From Salipiger abyssi (GTDB lineage: Bacteria > Pseudomonadota > Alphaproteobacteria > Rhodobacterales > Rhodobacteraceae), in NCBI RefSeq assembly GCF_001975705.1, contig NZ_CP015093.1, positions 3,976,501-4,040,500 of the forward strand: a stretch of 64,000 nucleotides of DNA, written 5' to 3'. A program made the position numbers and the translations under genes. The first letter of the stretch is position 1; each line of letters starts with the position of its first letter. Shown here in pieces: positions 26,396-39,002 of the stretch. The notes under the pieces were generated by a model, which worked only from the letters and a program-made list of their open reading frames with translations, was not told the origin of the DNA and ran no database searches.

Positions 26396-26702
26396 GCGGT
26401 AATCCCGCACAACATACACAACGGTAGCCGGGCCCGGCGGCGGCCCGTGGGCTGACGCTCTGCCCGCTGAATCCCTTGATTTATCCCGGCCAGATCCGAA
26501 GGACCTCCCAGCTCAGCGCATGCGTCACCAAAGCGGCAGCCCGCCGGAACGGGCCGCCGCTGGGCCCGGCGGCTTCGCCTTGATTCCGGGCCAGAGGTGC
26601 GGGGATTGAGCTAGGGTTCTTTGCCTTTATAGCGCTCCCTCCCCCAAAACCGAAAAAGCGGGCCAAAGGGCCCGCTTTTCCAATCCTAACCAGCATCCCC
26701 GA
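26396..26702. other. Intergenic region between edd and dctM
   Basis: This 307-bp gap between convergent genes holds no recognisable gene. Its only clear structure is the terminator at 26654-26679. The rest is GC-rich with several short GGCCCG-type repeats and no long open frame with a ribosome site. Confidence 0.5.
26654..26679. terminator. Bidirectional terminator between edd and dctM
   Basis: AAAAGCGGGCC and GGCCCGCTTTT form an eleven-base-pair stem with a four-base AAAG loop. The A run on one side and the T run on the other allow it to end transcription from both directions. It lies 24 bases after the dctM stop codon and about 260 bases after edd. Confidence 0.8.
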
Positions 26703-29057
26703 TCAGTTCGGGATCAGGTCCGGAATGATCGTCACGATCCCCGGCGCGAACCACAAAAGCGCCAGACCCGCCACCTGGATCGCCACGAAGGGCAGCACTC
26801 CGCGATAGATATGGCCCGTGGTCACGCTCGCCGGCGCCACCCCGCGCAGATAGAACAGCGCGAAACCGAACGGTGGCGTCAGGAACGAGGTTTGCAGGTT
26901 CACCGCGATCATGATCGTCACCCATTTCGGATCGAAGGAGCCGCCATAGATCACCGGCCCGACGATGGGCACCACGATGTAGATGATCTCGAGGAAATCC
27001 AGCACGAAGCCCAGAATGAACAGCACCAGCATGACGATCAGGAACACCTTGTGCTCGTCGTCGAAGCTTTGCAGGAACTGCTGGATATAGTGCTCGCCGC
27101 CGAAGGAGATCACCACGAGGTTCAAGAGCTGCGAGGCCACGAGGATGGTGAAGACCATCGAGGTCACCTTGGCGGTCTCGCGCACCGCCGGCCCCAGAAC
27201 CCCGACCTTGAGCAGCACCCAGCAGGCAAAAAGCAGCCCGAACAGCGCATAGAGATAGGCCGCCTGCGCCACGAGGAAGGCGATCCAGCTCTCGGCGCTC
27301 ACCGACTCCGCATTCACCCGCAGGTCGAAATTGACGCCGACGAGGATCATCACCACCACCGCGAATGTCGACCACAGGATCACCTTGGGCGAGCGGTCCT
27401 GTTCGCGCAGCTTGCGGTAGGCGGCCAGCATGATCGCCCCCGCCGCGCCGAGCGCCGCCGCCGGCGTCGGGTTGGTGATGCCGCCGAGGATCGAGCCCAG
27501 CACCGCCACGATCAGCACCAGCGGCGGGAAGACCACCCGGATCAGATCGTTCTGCGACAGGCGTTGCGCCGCGTGTTTGGCGCCATACAGCGCCAGGATC
27601 CACGGCACCGCCATCAGCGCCACGGTGGTACCGGCAGACATCTGCGGCCCGATGAAGAGCGCATCCACAATGAGCCCCAGCGCCAGCCCCGCGCCGCCAA
27701 TGAGCAGCGGCAGCGGCTCGGAGCTGGGCGAGACCGCCCTGCCCCAGGCCAGCACGATGCCGAGCAGCACCGTGATCACCGCGATACCGGTGCCGATGGG
27801 CGCGGCATTGTCGATCTTCGCCTGAAGCGCCGCCGCCTGCTCTTCTTCGGTCAGGCGGTGGCCCTGATCGACACCGCCGGCGGCGTCGATCTCGGCCTGC
27901 TGCGCGACGGCCTCGTCCCAGGCCGACTGGCCGTGCAGCTCGATCATCGCTTCCTGGCACTGCTCGCCGACATTGGTGCGCAGGCTGGCGGTCTGACCGA
28001 CATCGGAGAAGCTCGACACGGTCAGCGACTGCGTCCCGACCATATTGACCTGGCTGAGGCCGATGGTCGCCACGATCAGCAGAAGCGGCACGCCGAGATA
28101 CCAGGTGAAGGCCTCGCCGCGCGTCACCGGCTCGCCCATGGCGGCCTCGCCCCGCACCGGCGGCGCCTTGGACGGGTTGAACATGGCAAAGCCGAAGGCA
28201 TAGGCGGCATAGAGCCCGGCCAGCAGGATCCCCGGCAGCAGCGCCGCCTGGAAGAGCGTGCCCACCGAAACAACCGCCGGCTCACCGAGATAGGTCAGCG
28301 CGTCGGTGCAGCCCATGGACTGCGCCCGGGCCTCCTGCGCGGTCGAATAGAGATCGCCCGCGAGCGTCCCCAAGAGCACGATCACGATGGAGGGCGGAAT
28401 GATCTGCCCCAGCGTGCCCGAGGCCGCGATGACGCCCGTCGCCAGCTCGGGCGAATAGTTGTTGCGCAGCATGGTGGGCAGGGCCAGCAGGCCCATGGTC
28501 ACCACGGTGGCGCCGACGATACCGGTAGAGGCGGCGAGGAACGCGCCCACCACCACGATGGAGACCGCCAGACCGCCGGGCAGCGGGCCGAACACCCGCG
28601 CCATGGTCTTGAGCAGATCGTCGGCGATCTTGGAGCGCTCCAGCACGATGCCCATCATCACGAACATCAGCACCGCGAGCAGCGTCTCGATGCTCTGGCC
28701 CGCGATCACCCGCTCGTTGATGCGGTTGACGATAAACGAGACATTGCGGTCGAGCGCGGTTTCCCAGCCCCGGTCAAAGACCGGCATCGCGTAGCGCGGC
28801 AGCTCCGGGTATCGGAAGATCGAGATCGCGTCTTCCTTCACCCCGCTGGCGATGAGCGCGTTATAGGCCTCCGATCCGGTGTCGATGGCTTGGTGCACCA
28901 GCAGCCCCGCGCTGTCGAGCGCGGCGATGATGCCGAATGAGATCACCCCGGCGCCGCCGATGGCAAAGGCCACCGGGAAGCCGGAGAGAATGGCGGAAAA
29001 GAGCGTGAGAAAGACGATGATCAGACCGATCTCGACGCCGTCCAGGCCGAATAGCAT
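26703..29057 (-). CDS. dctM: TRAP transporter large permease subunit, enlarged DctM
   Basis: This is the ion-coupled membrane permease of a tripartite ATP-independent periplasmic transporter. At 784 residues it is far longer than the usual DctM of about 430. The N-terminal part (SGFPVAFAIGGAG, MGIVLERSKIADDLL, FLAASTGIVGATVVTMG, GTLGQIIPPSIVIV) and the C-terminal part (GGITNPTPAAALGAAG, VPIVGPVIYGGSFDP, QTSFLTPPFGFALFYLRG) are standard. Between them, residues about 310-505 add further hydrophobic helices and a polar segment at 336-420 rich in Gln and Glu. It lies 14 bases after dctQ and before a strong terminator. Confidence 0.92.
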   Translation of the reverse strand: MLFGLDGVEIGLIIVFLTLFSAILSGFPVAFAIGGAGVISFGIIAALDSAGLLVHQAIDTGSEAYNALIASGVKEDAISIFRYPELPRYAMPVFDRGWETALDRNVSFIVNRINERVIAGQSIETLLAVLMFVMMGIVLERSKIADDLLKTMARVFGPLPGGLAVSIVVVGAFLAASTGIVGATVVTMGLLALPTMLRNNYSPELATGVIAASGTLGQIIPPSIVIVLLGTLAGDLYSTAQEARAQSMGCTDALTYLGEPAVVSVGTLFQAALLPGILLAGLYAAYAFGFAMFNPSKAPPVRGEAAMGEPVTRGEAFTWYLGVPLLLIVATIGLSQVNMVGTQSLTVSSFSDVGQTASLRTNVGEQCQEAMIELHGQSAWDEAVAQQAEIDAAGGVDQGHRLTEEEQAAALQAKIDNAAPIGTGIAVITVLLGIVLAWGRAVSPSSEPLPLLIGGAGLALGLIVDALFIGPQMSAGTTVALMAVPWILALYGAKHAAQRLSQNDLIRVVFPPLVLIVAVLGSILGGITNPTPAAALGAAGAIMLAAYRKLREQDRSPKVILWSTFAVVVMILVGVNFDLRVNAESVSAESWIAFLVAQAAYLYALFGLLFACWVLLKVGVLGPAVRETAKVTSMVFTILVASQLLNLVVISFGGEHYIQQFLQSFDDEHKVFLIVMLVLFILGFVLDFLEIIYIVVPIVGPVIYGGSFDPKWVTIMIAVNLQTSFLTPPFGFALFYLRGVAPASVTTGHIYRGVLPFVAIQVAGLALLWFAPGIVTIIPDLIPN

Positions 29058-29071
29058 GTGTCAGATCCCTC

Positions 29072-30001
<930 letters not shown>

Positions 30002-30092
30002 GACCTGAGCCCCTGTTTGCGGTGTGTCGTCCCGGGTCGTGCTCCGCCCCGCTTTCGGGCGGGCCGCCGCAGGATCTTGTTAGAAAGCAGAT

Positions 30093-30117
30093 ACGCCCCC
30101 GCGGGATGCGGGGGCGT
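30093..30117 (-). terminator. Hairpin between dctP and dctQ
   Basis: ACGCCCCCGC and GCGGGGGCGT form a ten-base-pair stem with a five-base loop 21 bases after the dctP stop codon. On the minus strand the stem is followed by ATCTGCTTTCT, which is not a full T run. It probably protects the dctP mRNA end or partly terminates, so that the binding protein is made in excess over the permeases. Confidence 0.6.
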
Positions 30118-30137
30118 CAACTGCGCGATATGTCGGG

Positions 30138-31223
<1,086 letters not shown>

Positions 31224-31453
31224 AGATGTCCTCCCGAATTGACGTGCGCAATACCGCTCCTCCGGACTGCGCGGATCTTCGTGTTCCGGCAGCGTAATGA
31301 GAGCGCAATCAAAGGAAAATACCCACTGCTACGTAGACGGGCAGCATTCTTGCGCGAAAGCGCTGGAATAAAGCGTTCTGAAAACCGCATGCCGTTGGGG
31401 AATGGGCGGGTTTCATGGTTTGATCGGGCGCGAATCAACCGATATCCGAGGTC

Positions 31454-32875
31454 ATGCCCGCGATTCTCGACCGTCTGCACCTGAGTTACGGCCAGAAGCT
31501 CTTTCTTCTGGCCTCGGTGCCGCTGATCGTCGCGGCGGCGGCGATCTCGGTCGTGGTGGCCTCGCAATCGCGCGCCATGGCGGAAAGCGAGATCCGCACG
31601 CTTGAAGCCCAGCTCATCGCAACCAAGAAGCAGGAATTGCGCAATTACGTCACCCAGGCGCGCAATGGCTTTTACTTCATCTACGGTGTCGCCGCCCCCG
31701 ATGACGAAGAGGCCAAGACACGGGTGGCGCAGATCCTCGCGGCAATGATCTATGGCGAGGACGGCTCGTTCTTTGTCTACGATTACGACGGCACCAATCT
31801 GGTCTCTCCGCGCCGCACCGAGATGATCGGGCGCGACTGGTCCGGGCTGGAGGACAGCGAGGGCACGCCGATCACCGACCGGCTGATCGAGATCGCACGC
31901 CAGGGCTCGGGCTATCACACCTATCTCTGGCCCAAGCCATCGACCGGCGAAGAGGCGCGGATGATCTCCTTTGTGCTGGGCTTTCAGGACTGGCAATGGG
32001 CGGTGGGCACCGGCGTCTGGATCGACGATATCGTCGAGCAGGTGGCTGCGGCGCGCGCCGGCGTCGAGGAACGGGTGCGGCACACCTTCCTTTATATCGG
32101 CGGCATCACCCTTTCGGCGCTGCTGACCGTGTTCCTGTCGGGGCTGATCCTCAATATCCGCGAGCGGCGGCTGGCGGATGCCAAGCTCAAGGAGCTGACC
32201 CAGCGGGTGTTTGACGCTCAAGAGGAAGAGCGCGGTCGCGTGGCGCGCGAGCTGCATGACGGCATCAGCCAGATCCTCGTGGGCGTAAAATACGCGCTGG
32301 AGATTGCGCGGCGGCGGCTGATCACCGGCGATGCCCGCGCCGGCCAGGCGCTGGAGCGCGGGCAGGAGAACCTGCTGGGTGCCATTCAGGAGGTCCGCCG
32401 CATCAGCCGCGACCTGCGCCCCGGCACGCTCGACGATCTCGGGCTCGGGCCGGCGCTGAAGGCGCTGACCGACGATTTCCACGCCCGCACCGGGATCGAG
32501 ACGGTGTTCGAGACGGTGGTGTTCCGCAACCGCATCGACCAGGAGGGGCGCATCGCGCTCTACCGCATCGCGCAGGAGGCGCTGACCAATATCGAGCGCC
32601 ATTCCGGCGCCACCCGGGTCGATATGGACCTGCGCGGCCACCGCAAGGGCGCGACGCTGCGGGTCTCCGACAACGGGCATGGCATCGACGCGGAGACCGG
32701 CAAGGGACACCGCGGCATCGGGCTGCGCAACATGCAGGAGCGCATGGACCAGCTCGGCGGCACGCTGCGCGTCTTGTCCTCGCGCTCCGGCACCGTTATC
32801 GAAGCGCAAATTCCCCTGTCCCACCTGCTGCCGCCAGAGGATGGCAGCGCGCAATCTCCGAGGGCCCGCGCATGA
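31454..32875 (+). CDS. Cache-domain sensor histidine kinase (NarL-type, HisKA_3)
   Basis: The 473-residue membrane kinase has transmembrane helices at about residues 17-37 and 212-234. The periplasmic domain between them is a single Cache domain (FFVYDYDGTNLVSPRR, GYHTYLWPKPSTGEEARMISFV). The phosphoacceptor is H268 in RVARELHDGISQ, followed by an HATPase domain (EALTNIERHSGATRV, DNGHGI, GIGLRNMQERM). It is divergent from dctP and overlaps its response regulator gene as ATGA. The Cache domain probably senses a small carboxylate, perhaps the TRAP substrate, which is inference. Confidence 0.93.
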   Translation: MPAILDRLHLSYGQKLFLLASVPLIVAAAAISVVVASQSRAMAESEIRTLEAQLIATKKQELRNYVTQARNGFYFIYGVAAPDDEEAKTRVAQILAAMIYGEDGSFFVYDYDGTNLVSPRRTEMIGRDWSGLEDSEGTPITDRLIEIARQGSGYHTYLWPKPSTGEEARMISFVLGFQDWQWAVGTGVWIDDIVEQVAAARAGVEERVRHTFLYIGGITLSALLTVFLSGLILNIRERRLADAKLKELTQRVFDAQEEERGRVARELHDGISQILVGVKYALEIARRRLITGDARAGQALERGQENLLGAIQEVRRISRDLRPGTLDDLGLGPALKALTDDFHARTGIETVFETVVFRNRIDQEGRIALYRIAQEALTNIERHSGATRVDMDLRGHRKGATLRVSDNGHGIDAETGKGHRGIGLRNMQERMDQLGGTLRVLSSRSGTVIEAQIPLSHLLPPEDGSAQSPRARA

Positions 32876-33516
32876 CCCGCCCCACCCGTGTTGCCATTGT
32901 CGACGATCATCCGCTCGTGGCGGAGGGGATCGAGGCGATCCTGGACAGCTATGACGAGATCGACGTGGTGGGCACGCTTTCCGGCGGGCAGGAGATGATC
33001 GACGCGCTGGAGGATCTGGCGCCCGACGTGATCCTGATGGATCTCAACATGCCCGGCCTGAACGGGCTGTCGGCCACAGAGATGATCCTCGAACAACGCC
33101 CGGAGACGCGGATCCTGGTGCTGTCGATGCATGACACGCCGGAATATATCTCGACCGCGCTGGGGCATGGCGCGGTGGGCTATGTGCTGAAGGATGTGCC
33201 CACAGACGAGATCAAGCGCGCCATCGACACGGTCATGGCGGGCGGGCGCTATCTCTGCACCGGCGCCGAGGGCGCGCTGCGCCCGGTGATGACCGGCGGG
33301 CGCGAACAGCTCACCAACCGCGAACAGATGGTGCTGTTGCAGCTTGCGCAGGGCAAGTCCAACAAGGAAGTGGCGCTGGCGCTGGACATCTCGGTACGCA
33401 CGGTCGAGACCCACCGCAAGAACATCAAGCGCAAGCTCGGCATCAGCTCCACCGCCGGCCTCACCCGCTATGCGCTGGAACATGGCGTCTTGCAGGGCAC
33501 CGGCGTCAACGTCTGA
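32872..33516 (+). CDS. LuxR/NarL-type response regulator
   Basis: The 214-residue product has an N-terminal receiver domain with acidic D11 and D12, the phosphorylation site D57 (DVILMDLNMP) and the lysine in GYVLKDVP. The C-terminal LuxR helix-turn-helix reads LTNREQMVLLQLAQGKSNKEVALALDIS. It is the partner of the overlapping Cache-domain kinase. The most obvious target is the divergent TRAP operon, whose promoter region at 31224-31453 lies beside the kinase gene. Confidence 0.94.
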   Translation: MTRPTRVAIVDDHPLVAEGIEAILDSYDEIDVVGTLSGGQEMIDALEDLAPDVILMDLNMPGLNGLSATEMILEQRPETRILVLSMHDTPEYISTALGHGAVGYVLKDVPTDEIKRAIDTVMAGGRYLCTGAEGALRPVMTGGREQLTNREQMVLLQLAQGKSNKEVALALDISVRTVETHRKNIKRKLGISSTAGLTRYALEHGVLQGTGVNV

Positions 33517-33539
33517 ACGCAACCGCGCAAACCGATCGC

Positions 33540-33752
33540 CTAGATCAACGGCCCCGCGCTCTGGCTCTCACCGCAGCGTTCGACCAGCACCCGCAGCACC
33601 TGGGGGTGGGTCATGGCATCCTGGGCGATCTCGCCCCCCGCATCCCGCACCGATCCCAGGAGCTGCGCCAGCACCAGAAGCGCCACGAGCAGCGCCGCCT
33701 TCATCATGGTGAAGTCGCGGGCGGTTTTGTGGAACGTGCGATAGATGGCCAT
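33540..33752 (-). CDS. Small single-helix membrane protein
   Basis: The 70-residue product has one hydrophobic helix (ALLVALLVLAQLLGS) and a polar C-terminal tail with one cysteine. AGGGAGG lies six bases before the ATG at 33752, so translation is likely. I do not recognise it. It converges with the response regulator gene 23 bases away. Confidence 0.5.
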   Translation of the reverse strand: MAIYRTFHKTARDFTMMKAALLVALLVLAQLLGSVRDAGGEIAQDAMTHPQVLRVLVERCGESQSAGPLI

Positions 33753-34069
33753 GTCATCCTCCCTCAGCGGATACTGAACCGATAAGTTCAGATTGCCGCA
33801 AAATCATGTTTCAAGCAAATCACGAAGCCGCGCGCGGGTCTTGTCCCCGCCAAATCCAGCCGCTGGGCGGCAGGCAGCAAAATGCGTCTGTCTCCCTGCC
33901 CCATTACGAAAGCGGTCGAAATTCTTTCCAAAAATGTCGCCCAACACCCCCGCCTGGAAACTTTCGAAAAAACAAAGCCGCGCGGAATGTGATTTTTCGC
34001 GGATTCCAAGGTTGACGCCCCTGCCCCATCCTCCTAATGTCCGCCCCGCGCAACCAAGGAGTCCACCCC
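33753..34069. other. Leader region upstream of ilvI
   Basis: This gene-free stretch of about 320 bases is less GC-rich than its surroundings. Its left part shows no gene or strong structure that I can name. Its right end holds the promoter at 34012-34040 and the ribosome site AAGGAG at 34056-34061 for the leader peptide. Confidence 0.5.
34012..34040 (+). promoter_or_regulatory. Sigma-70 promoter of the ilvIH operon
   Basis: TTGACG (34012-34017) and TAATGT (34035-34040) are exactly 17 bases apart. Transcription would start near 34047, ten bases before the ribosome site of the leader peptide. The position fits the attenuator that follows. Confidence 0.7.
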
Positions 34070-34117
34070 GTGGAACGGCTCGTACTGATTGTAGGAAAAT
34101 GGCGCATGGGCCGGTAA
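34070..34117 (+). CDS. Leader peptide of the ilvIH attenuator
   Basis: A 15-codon open frame starts at GTG and encodes MERLVLIVGKWRMGR. AAGGAG lies eight bases upstream. Codons 4-8 are Leu, Val, Leu, Ile, Val in a row, exactly the three products of the pathway, and Val is encoded by GTA, a codon that should be uncommon in GC-rich DNA. A transcription attenuator follows directly. Stalling of a ribosome at these codons during branched-chain amino acid shortage would favour readthrough into ilvI. I am confident in the peptide because promoter, ribosome site, codons and terminator all fit. Confidence 0.85.
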   Translation: MERLVLIVGKWRMGR

Positions 34118-34171
34118 CTCGGAACCATAACGGATCCCCATGCGCCCCCGAAATTCTCGGGGGCTTTTTTT
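34101..34171 (+). terminator. Attenuator of the ilvIH operon (antiterminator and terminator)
   Basis: The terminator stem is GCCCCCGA (34144-34151) with TCGGGGGC (34157-34164), a five-base loop and then seven Ts. A competing pairing is visible: GGCGCATGGG (34101-34110), inside the leader peptide, is fully complementary to CCCATGCGCC (34137-34146), which overlaps the left arm of the terminator stem by three bases. The two structures exclude each other at the base of the stem, as in classical amino-acid attenuation. Confidence 0.82.
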
Positions 34172-34216
34172 ATTGCGCAGCGCAAAAATGAATGACGTCG
34201 TAAACGGAGACACGCG

Positions 34217-35963
<1,747 letters not shown>

Positions 35964-35971
<8 letters not shown>

Positions 35972-37772
35972 CAGCGCGAAAGACCGGCCTGCGCCCGATG
36001 CGGCGCAGGCCCTCGCGCAGGCAAACGCGCTGATCTCGGCGCAGCGCAAGCCCGAGGCCGCGGCGCTTTTGCGCGGGCTTCTGGCACGCAGCAGCGACAA
36101 CGCCGAGGCGCGGCGGCGTCTCGCCGCGCTCGGGGCGGCGGCCCACCCTGCCCCGCGTCTGACAGCGGCGGAAACCCGCGAGCGCAAGGCCATCGGCACG
36201 GCGCTCCGGGCCCGCGACTGGCAGGCGGTGCTGCCCCGCGCCCAGGCGCTGCTGAAACGCCAGCCGCTGCTCGGCGATGTCGCCAATGCGCTGGGGCTGG
36301 CCCTGCGCGCCACCGGGCGCAACAACGACGCGCTGCGCGCCTTCGACCACGCCATACGGACCGATCCCGCCCTTCCAGACAGCTATGTAAACATGTCGAT
36401 GCTGCTCCGTTCCCTCTCGCAACCCGCCGCCGCCCGCGACGCCGCCCTCGCCGGGCTGGACGTCGCGCCCGGCAATGCCGGGGTGCGGATGGCGGCGGGG
36501 CTGGCGCTGCTCGAACTGGAGGATGCGGATCGCGCCATCATACATCTGCGCGAGGCCACGCGGTCTGCCCCCGGCGATGTGCTCGCCTGGGACGCATTGC
36601 TGCGGGCGCTGGATCTGGCCAACAGGAATGACGAGGCCGCCGACGCGCTGGACGCCGCCGAGGCCGCCTGCCCCGGCGCACCGATGATCGCGCTGCACAG
36701 GGCTGCGAGGGATCTGCGCGAGGACCGCGCCGAAGACGCGCTGACGCTGCTCGACGCACAAGACCCCACCGCACTGCCGCCCGAGACGCGCGGCGTGCGC
36801 GAACAGCTGCGCGGACGCGCGCTCGACAAGCTGGACCGGCCCGCCGAGGCCTTCGCGGCCTTCGACGAGATGAACGCCCACCGGCTGCGCGCCCGGCCCG
36901 CCGTTGGCGGACCGCAGTTTCATGGCGCCATTCAACACAAGCTCGCCGGGCTCGACGCGCTGCCCGCAGGCAGCTGGCCCGCCGATGCGGCGGAGACCGA
37001 TGGCTGGCAACCGGTCTTCATGGTGGGCTTTCCCCGCTCGGGCACCACACTGGCCGACACTTTCCTGCGTGGCCATCCCGACATCCTGCTGACCGAAGAA
37101 CGGCCGTTTTCGCAAACCCTCACACGCGGCATCGACCCCGCGCGGGAGGCGCACGATCTCGCCACCCTCGGCACCGAGGAGCGCGCCGCCCGCCGCGCCG
37201 CCTATCGCGTGCGCTTCGAGACCGATCTTGGCCAGCAGGTGGGCAACCGCAGCGCCATCGACCGGCTGCCCTTCAACATGCTGAACGCCGCCGCCATCGC
37301 CCGCATGTTCCCTGGCGCGAAATTCATTCTCGTGCTGCGCCACCCCTGCGACGTGGTGCTGAGCTGCTTCATGCAGAATTTCACCGCCAACGAGGCGATG
37401 GACCGCTTCCTCGATCTCTCCGAAGCGGCAGAGACCTATGACCGCAGCTTCACGCTCTGGCAGCGCTACCGCGACCGGCTGGAACTCGACGTGACCGAGC
37501 TGCGCTATGAGGACATGATCGCCGATCCTGCCCGCGCCTTTGCGCCGGTGATGGCGGCGCTGGGGCGCGACTGGCGCACCGACATGGCCGATCATCGCCG
37601 CGCCGCCCAGAGCCGCGCGGTGATCCAGACAGCGAGCTATGCGCAGGTGACGCGCGGGCTATACCGCGATGCAGAGAACCGCTGGCAGCGTTACCGCGAC
37701 CAGCTGGCGCCGGTCATGGACCGGCTGACACCATGGATGGAGACGCTCGGCTATTCCGGTCGGGCGCAGTGA
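35964..37772 (+). CDS. TPR-repeat sulfotransferase inserted between ilvI and ilvH
   Basis: The 602-residue product has about 350 residues of tetratricopeptide-like repeats, for example NALGLALRATGRNNDALRAFDHAIRTDP split over two helices, and then a sulfotransferase domain. The PAPS-binding loops are both visible: FMVGFPRSGTTL (5'-phosphate) and LRHPCDVVLSCF (3'-phosphate). The best start is TTG at 35964, with GGGAG seven bases upstream, overlapping the ilvI stop. The target to be sulfated is unknown. It should be co-transcribed and partly coupled with ilvI, and its 3' end is 47 bases before ilvH. Confidence 0.88.
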
Positions 37773-37819
37773 CAGGAGCGCCGCCAGCCGGCGGCAAGGA
37801 AGGGAAGAAAGGAACGGAA

Positions 37820-38383
37820 ATGTCCGCGCTACAGATCAAGAAGGGCTCGTCCAAACATTCGGCCTACAACCTGCGCCCGACCTTCTCGGATGTGCAGGAA
37901 TCGCACACGATCACCGTGCTGGTGGAGAACGAGCCCGGCGTGCTGGCGCGCGTCATCGGCCTGTTCTCGGGCCGGGGCTACAATATCGACAGCCTGACCG
38001 TGGCCGAGGTCGATCACGAAGGCCATCTCTCGCGCATCACCATCGTCACCACCGGCACGCCGCAGGTGATCGAGCAGATCAAGGCGCAGCTCGGCCGTAT
38101 CGTGTCTGTGCGCGATGTGCACGACCTCACCGCCGAGGGCAGTTCGGTCGAACGCGAACTGGCGCTGATGAAGGTGATCGGCAGCGGCGACAAGCGCGTC
38201 GAGGCGCTGCGGCTGGCCGATATCTTCCGCGCCAATGTGGTGGATTCGACGCTGGAAAGCTTCATCTTCCAGCTGACCGGCGCGCCGGACAAGATCGACG
38301 CCTTCGCGGATCTGATGCGACCGCTGGGCCTGGTTCAGGTGGCCCGCACCGGCGTCGCCGCTCTGGCCCGCGGCCAGGACTGA
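37820..38383 (+). CDS. ilvH: Acetolactate synthase small (regulatory) subunit
   Basis: The 187-residue protein has the N-terminal ACT domain (ITVLVENEPGVLARVIGLFSGRGYNIDSLTV) and the C-terminal regulatory domain (ANVVDSTLESFIFQLTGAPDKIDAF). It binds valine for feedback inhibition of IlvI and stimulates catalysis. The ATG at 37820 has AAAGGA upstream; the open frame before it overlaps the sulfotransferase gene and is not used. A 26-residue N-terminal extension before the ACT domain is common in alphaproteobacteria. Confidence 0.96.
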   Translation: MSALQIKKGSSKHSAYNLRPTFSDVQESHTITVLVENEPGVLARVIGLFSGRGYNIDSLTVAEVDHEGHLSRITIVTTGTPQVIEQIKAQLGRIVSVRDVHDLTAEGSSVERELALMKVIGSGDKRVEALRLADIFRANVVDSTLESFIFQLTGAPDKIDAFADLMRPLGLVQVARTGVAALARGQD

Positions 38384-38404
38384 GCGACGCCGGGAACCTC
38401 CTCC

Positions 38405-38773
38405 TCAGGATGCCTTGAGCGTCTCCGCCAGAAAACGCCGGTCGGGAAACGCCACGACTTTCCCGGCCGGACGCGCCGCAGCACGGGCCTGCGCCGCGCC
38501 ACCCCCCGCCATCGGCGAGGCGCCGCGCAGATTTTGCGCGAGCTCCGGATATTGCTTCTGAACCAGACGTTTGGGATTACAGGCAAAGCGCAGATTTTCC
38601 GCCTGCATCAGATCGAACTGAATCAGATCCCCGGCGTCAAGCGACACACCGTCATGCGGGCTGGCCACGGAATCATGGTAGAACGCAAGATCGCCGTGGT
38701 CCTCACACCAGATTACAGCTTTATGATCTCCGGGGTCTGCCCATAGCACCACCCCATACATCTTTTGTGACAT
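38405..38773 (-). CDS. Small protein with cold-shock-like N-terminal half
   Basis: The 122-residue product begins MSQKMYGVVLWADPGDHKAVIWCEDHGDLAFYHD. This pattern of short beta strands is reminiscent of a cold-shock domain (compare GxVxWF..GFGFI), ending with LDAGDLIQFDL. The C-terminal half is Ala- and Arg-rich with little order. The resemblance is weak and the true family is not recognised. A GTG at 38779 is possible, but the ATG at 38773 has AAGGG seven bases upstream. It is divergent from an XRE-type regulator gene, and a palindrome overlaps its start codon. Confidence 0.65.
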   Translation of the reverse strand: MSQKMYGVVLWADPGDHKAVIWCEDHGDLAFYHDSVASPHDGVSLDAGDLIQFDLMQAENLRFACNPKRLVQKQYPELAQNLRGASPMAGGGAAQARAAARPAGKVVAFPDRRFLAETLKAS

Positions 38774-38925
38774 TGTCACACCCTTACCGCTCCGTCTGAT
38801 ACAGGGTTACGCATTTCCTGCCGCACGCCCATGCGAAGAAACGTGTCTCTGGGTTGCATTTTGTGACAGTTTCGATATCAATTGGCGCGGATGGGCATCA
38901 AGTGTGACGCTACTTCGCATCAAGT
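38766..38925. promoter_or_regulatory. Repeated TGTGAC motifs and direct repeat in the 38405/39003 divergent region
   Basis: TGTGAC-ATT-GTCACA (38766-38780) is a perfect inverted repeat overlapping the start codon of the minus-strand gene. TTGTGACA at 38861-38868 and TGTGAC at 38903-38908 repeat its half-site. GCATCAAGT occurs twice (38895-38903 and 38917-38925), 22 bases apart. This looks like the binding region of the XRE regulator next to it or of a CRP-type factor. Confidence 0.5.
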
Positions 38926-39002
38926 TCCGGTAACCCGTAGAAAATAAGGCCCAAAAATGACGGCGCGCTGTCGTCTAAGCCCCGCTGCGGGAAAGAAACG
39001 GA

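Noticed and set aside
26811..28940. A long plus-strand frame opposite dctM, rich in His, Arg and Asp.
   Set aside because: It is antisense to a clear membrane protein gene and has no ribosome site or recognisable domain.
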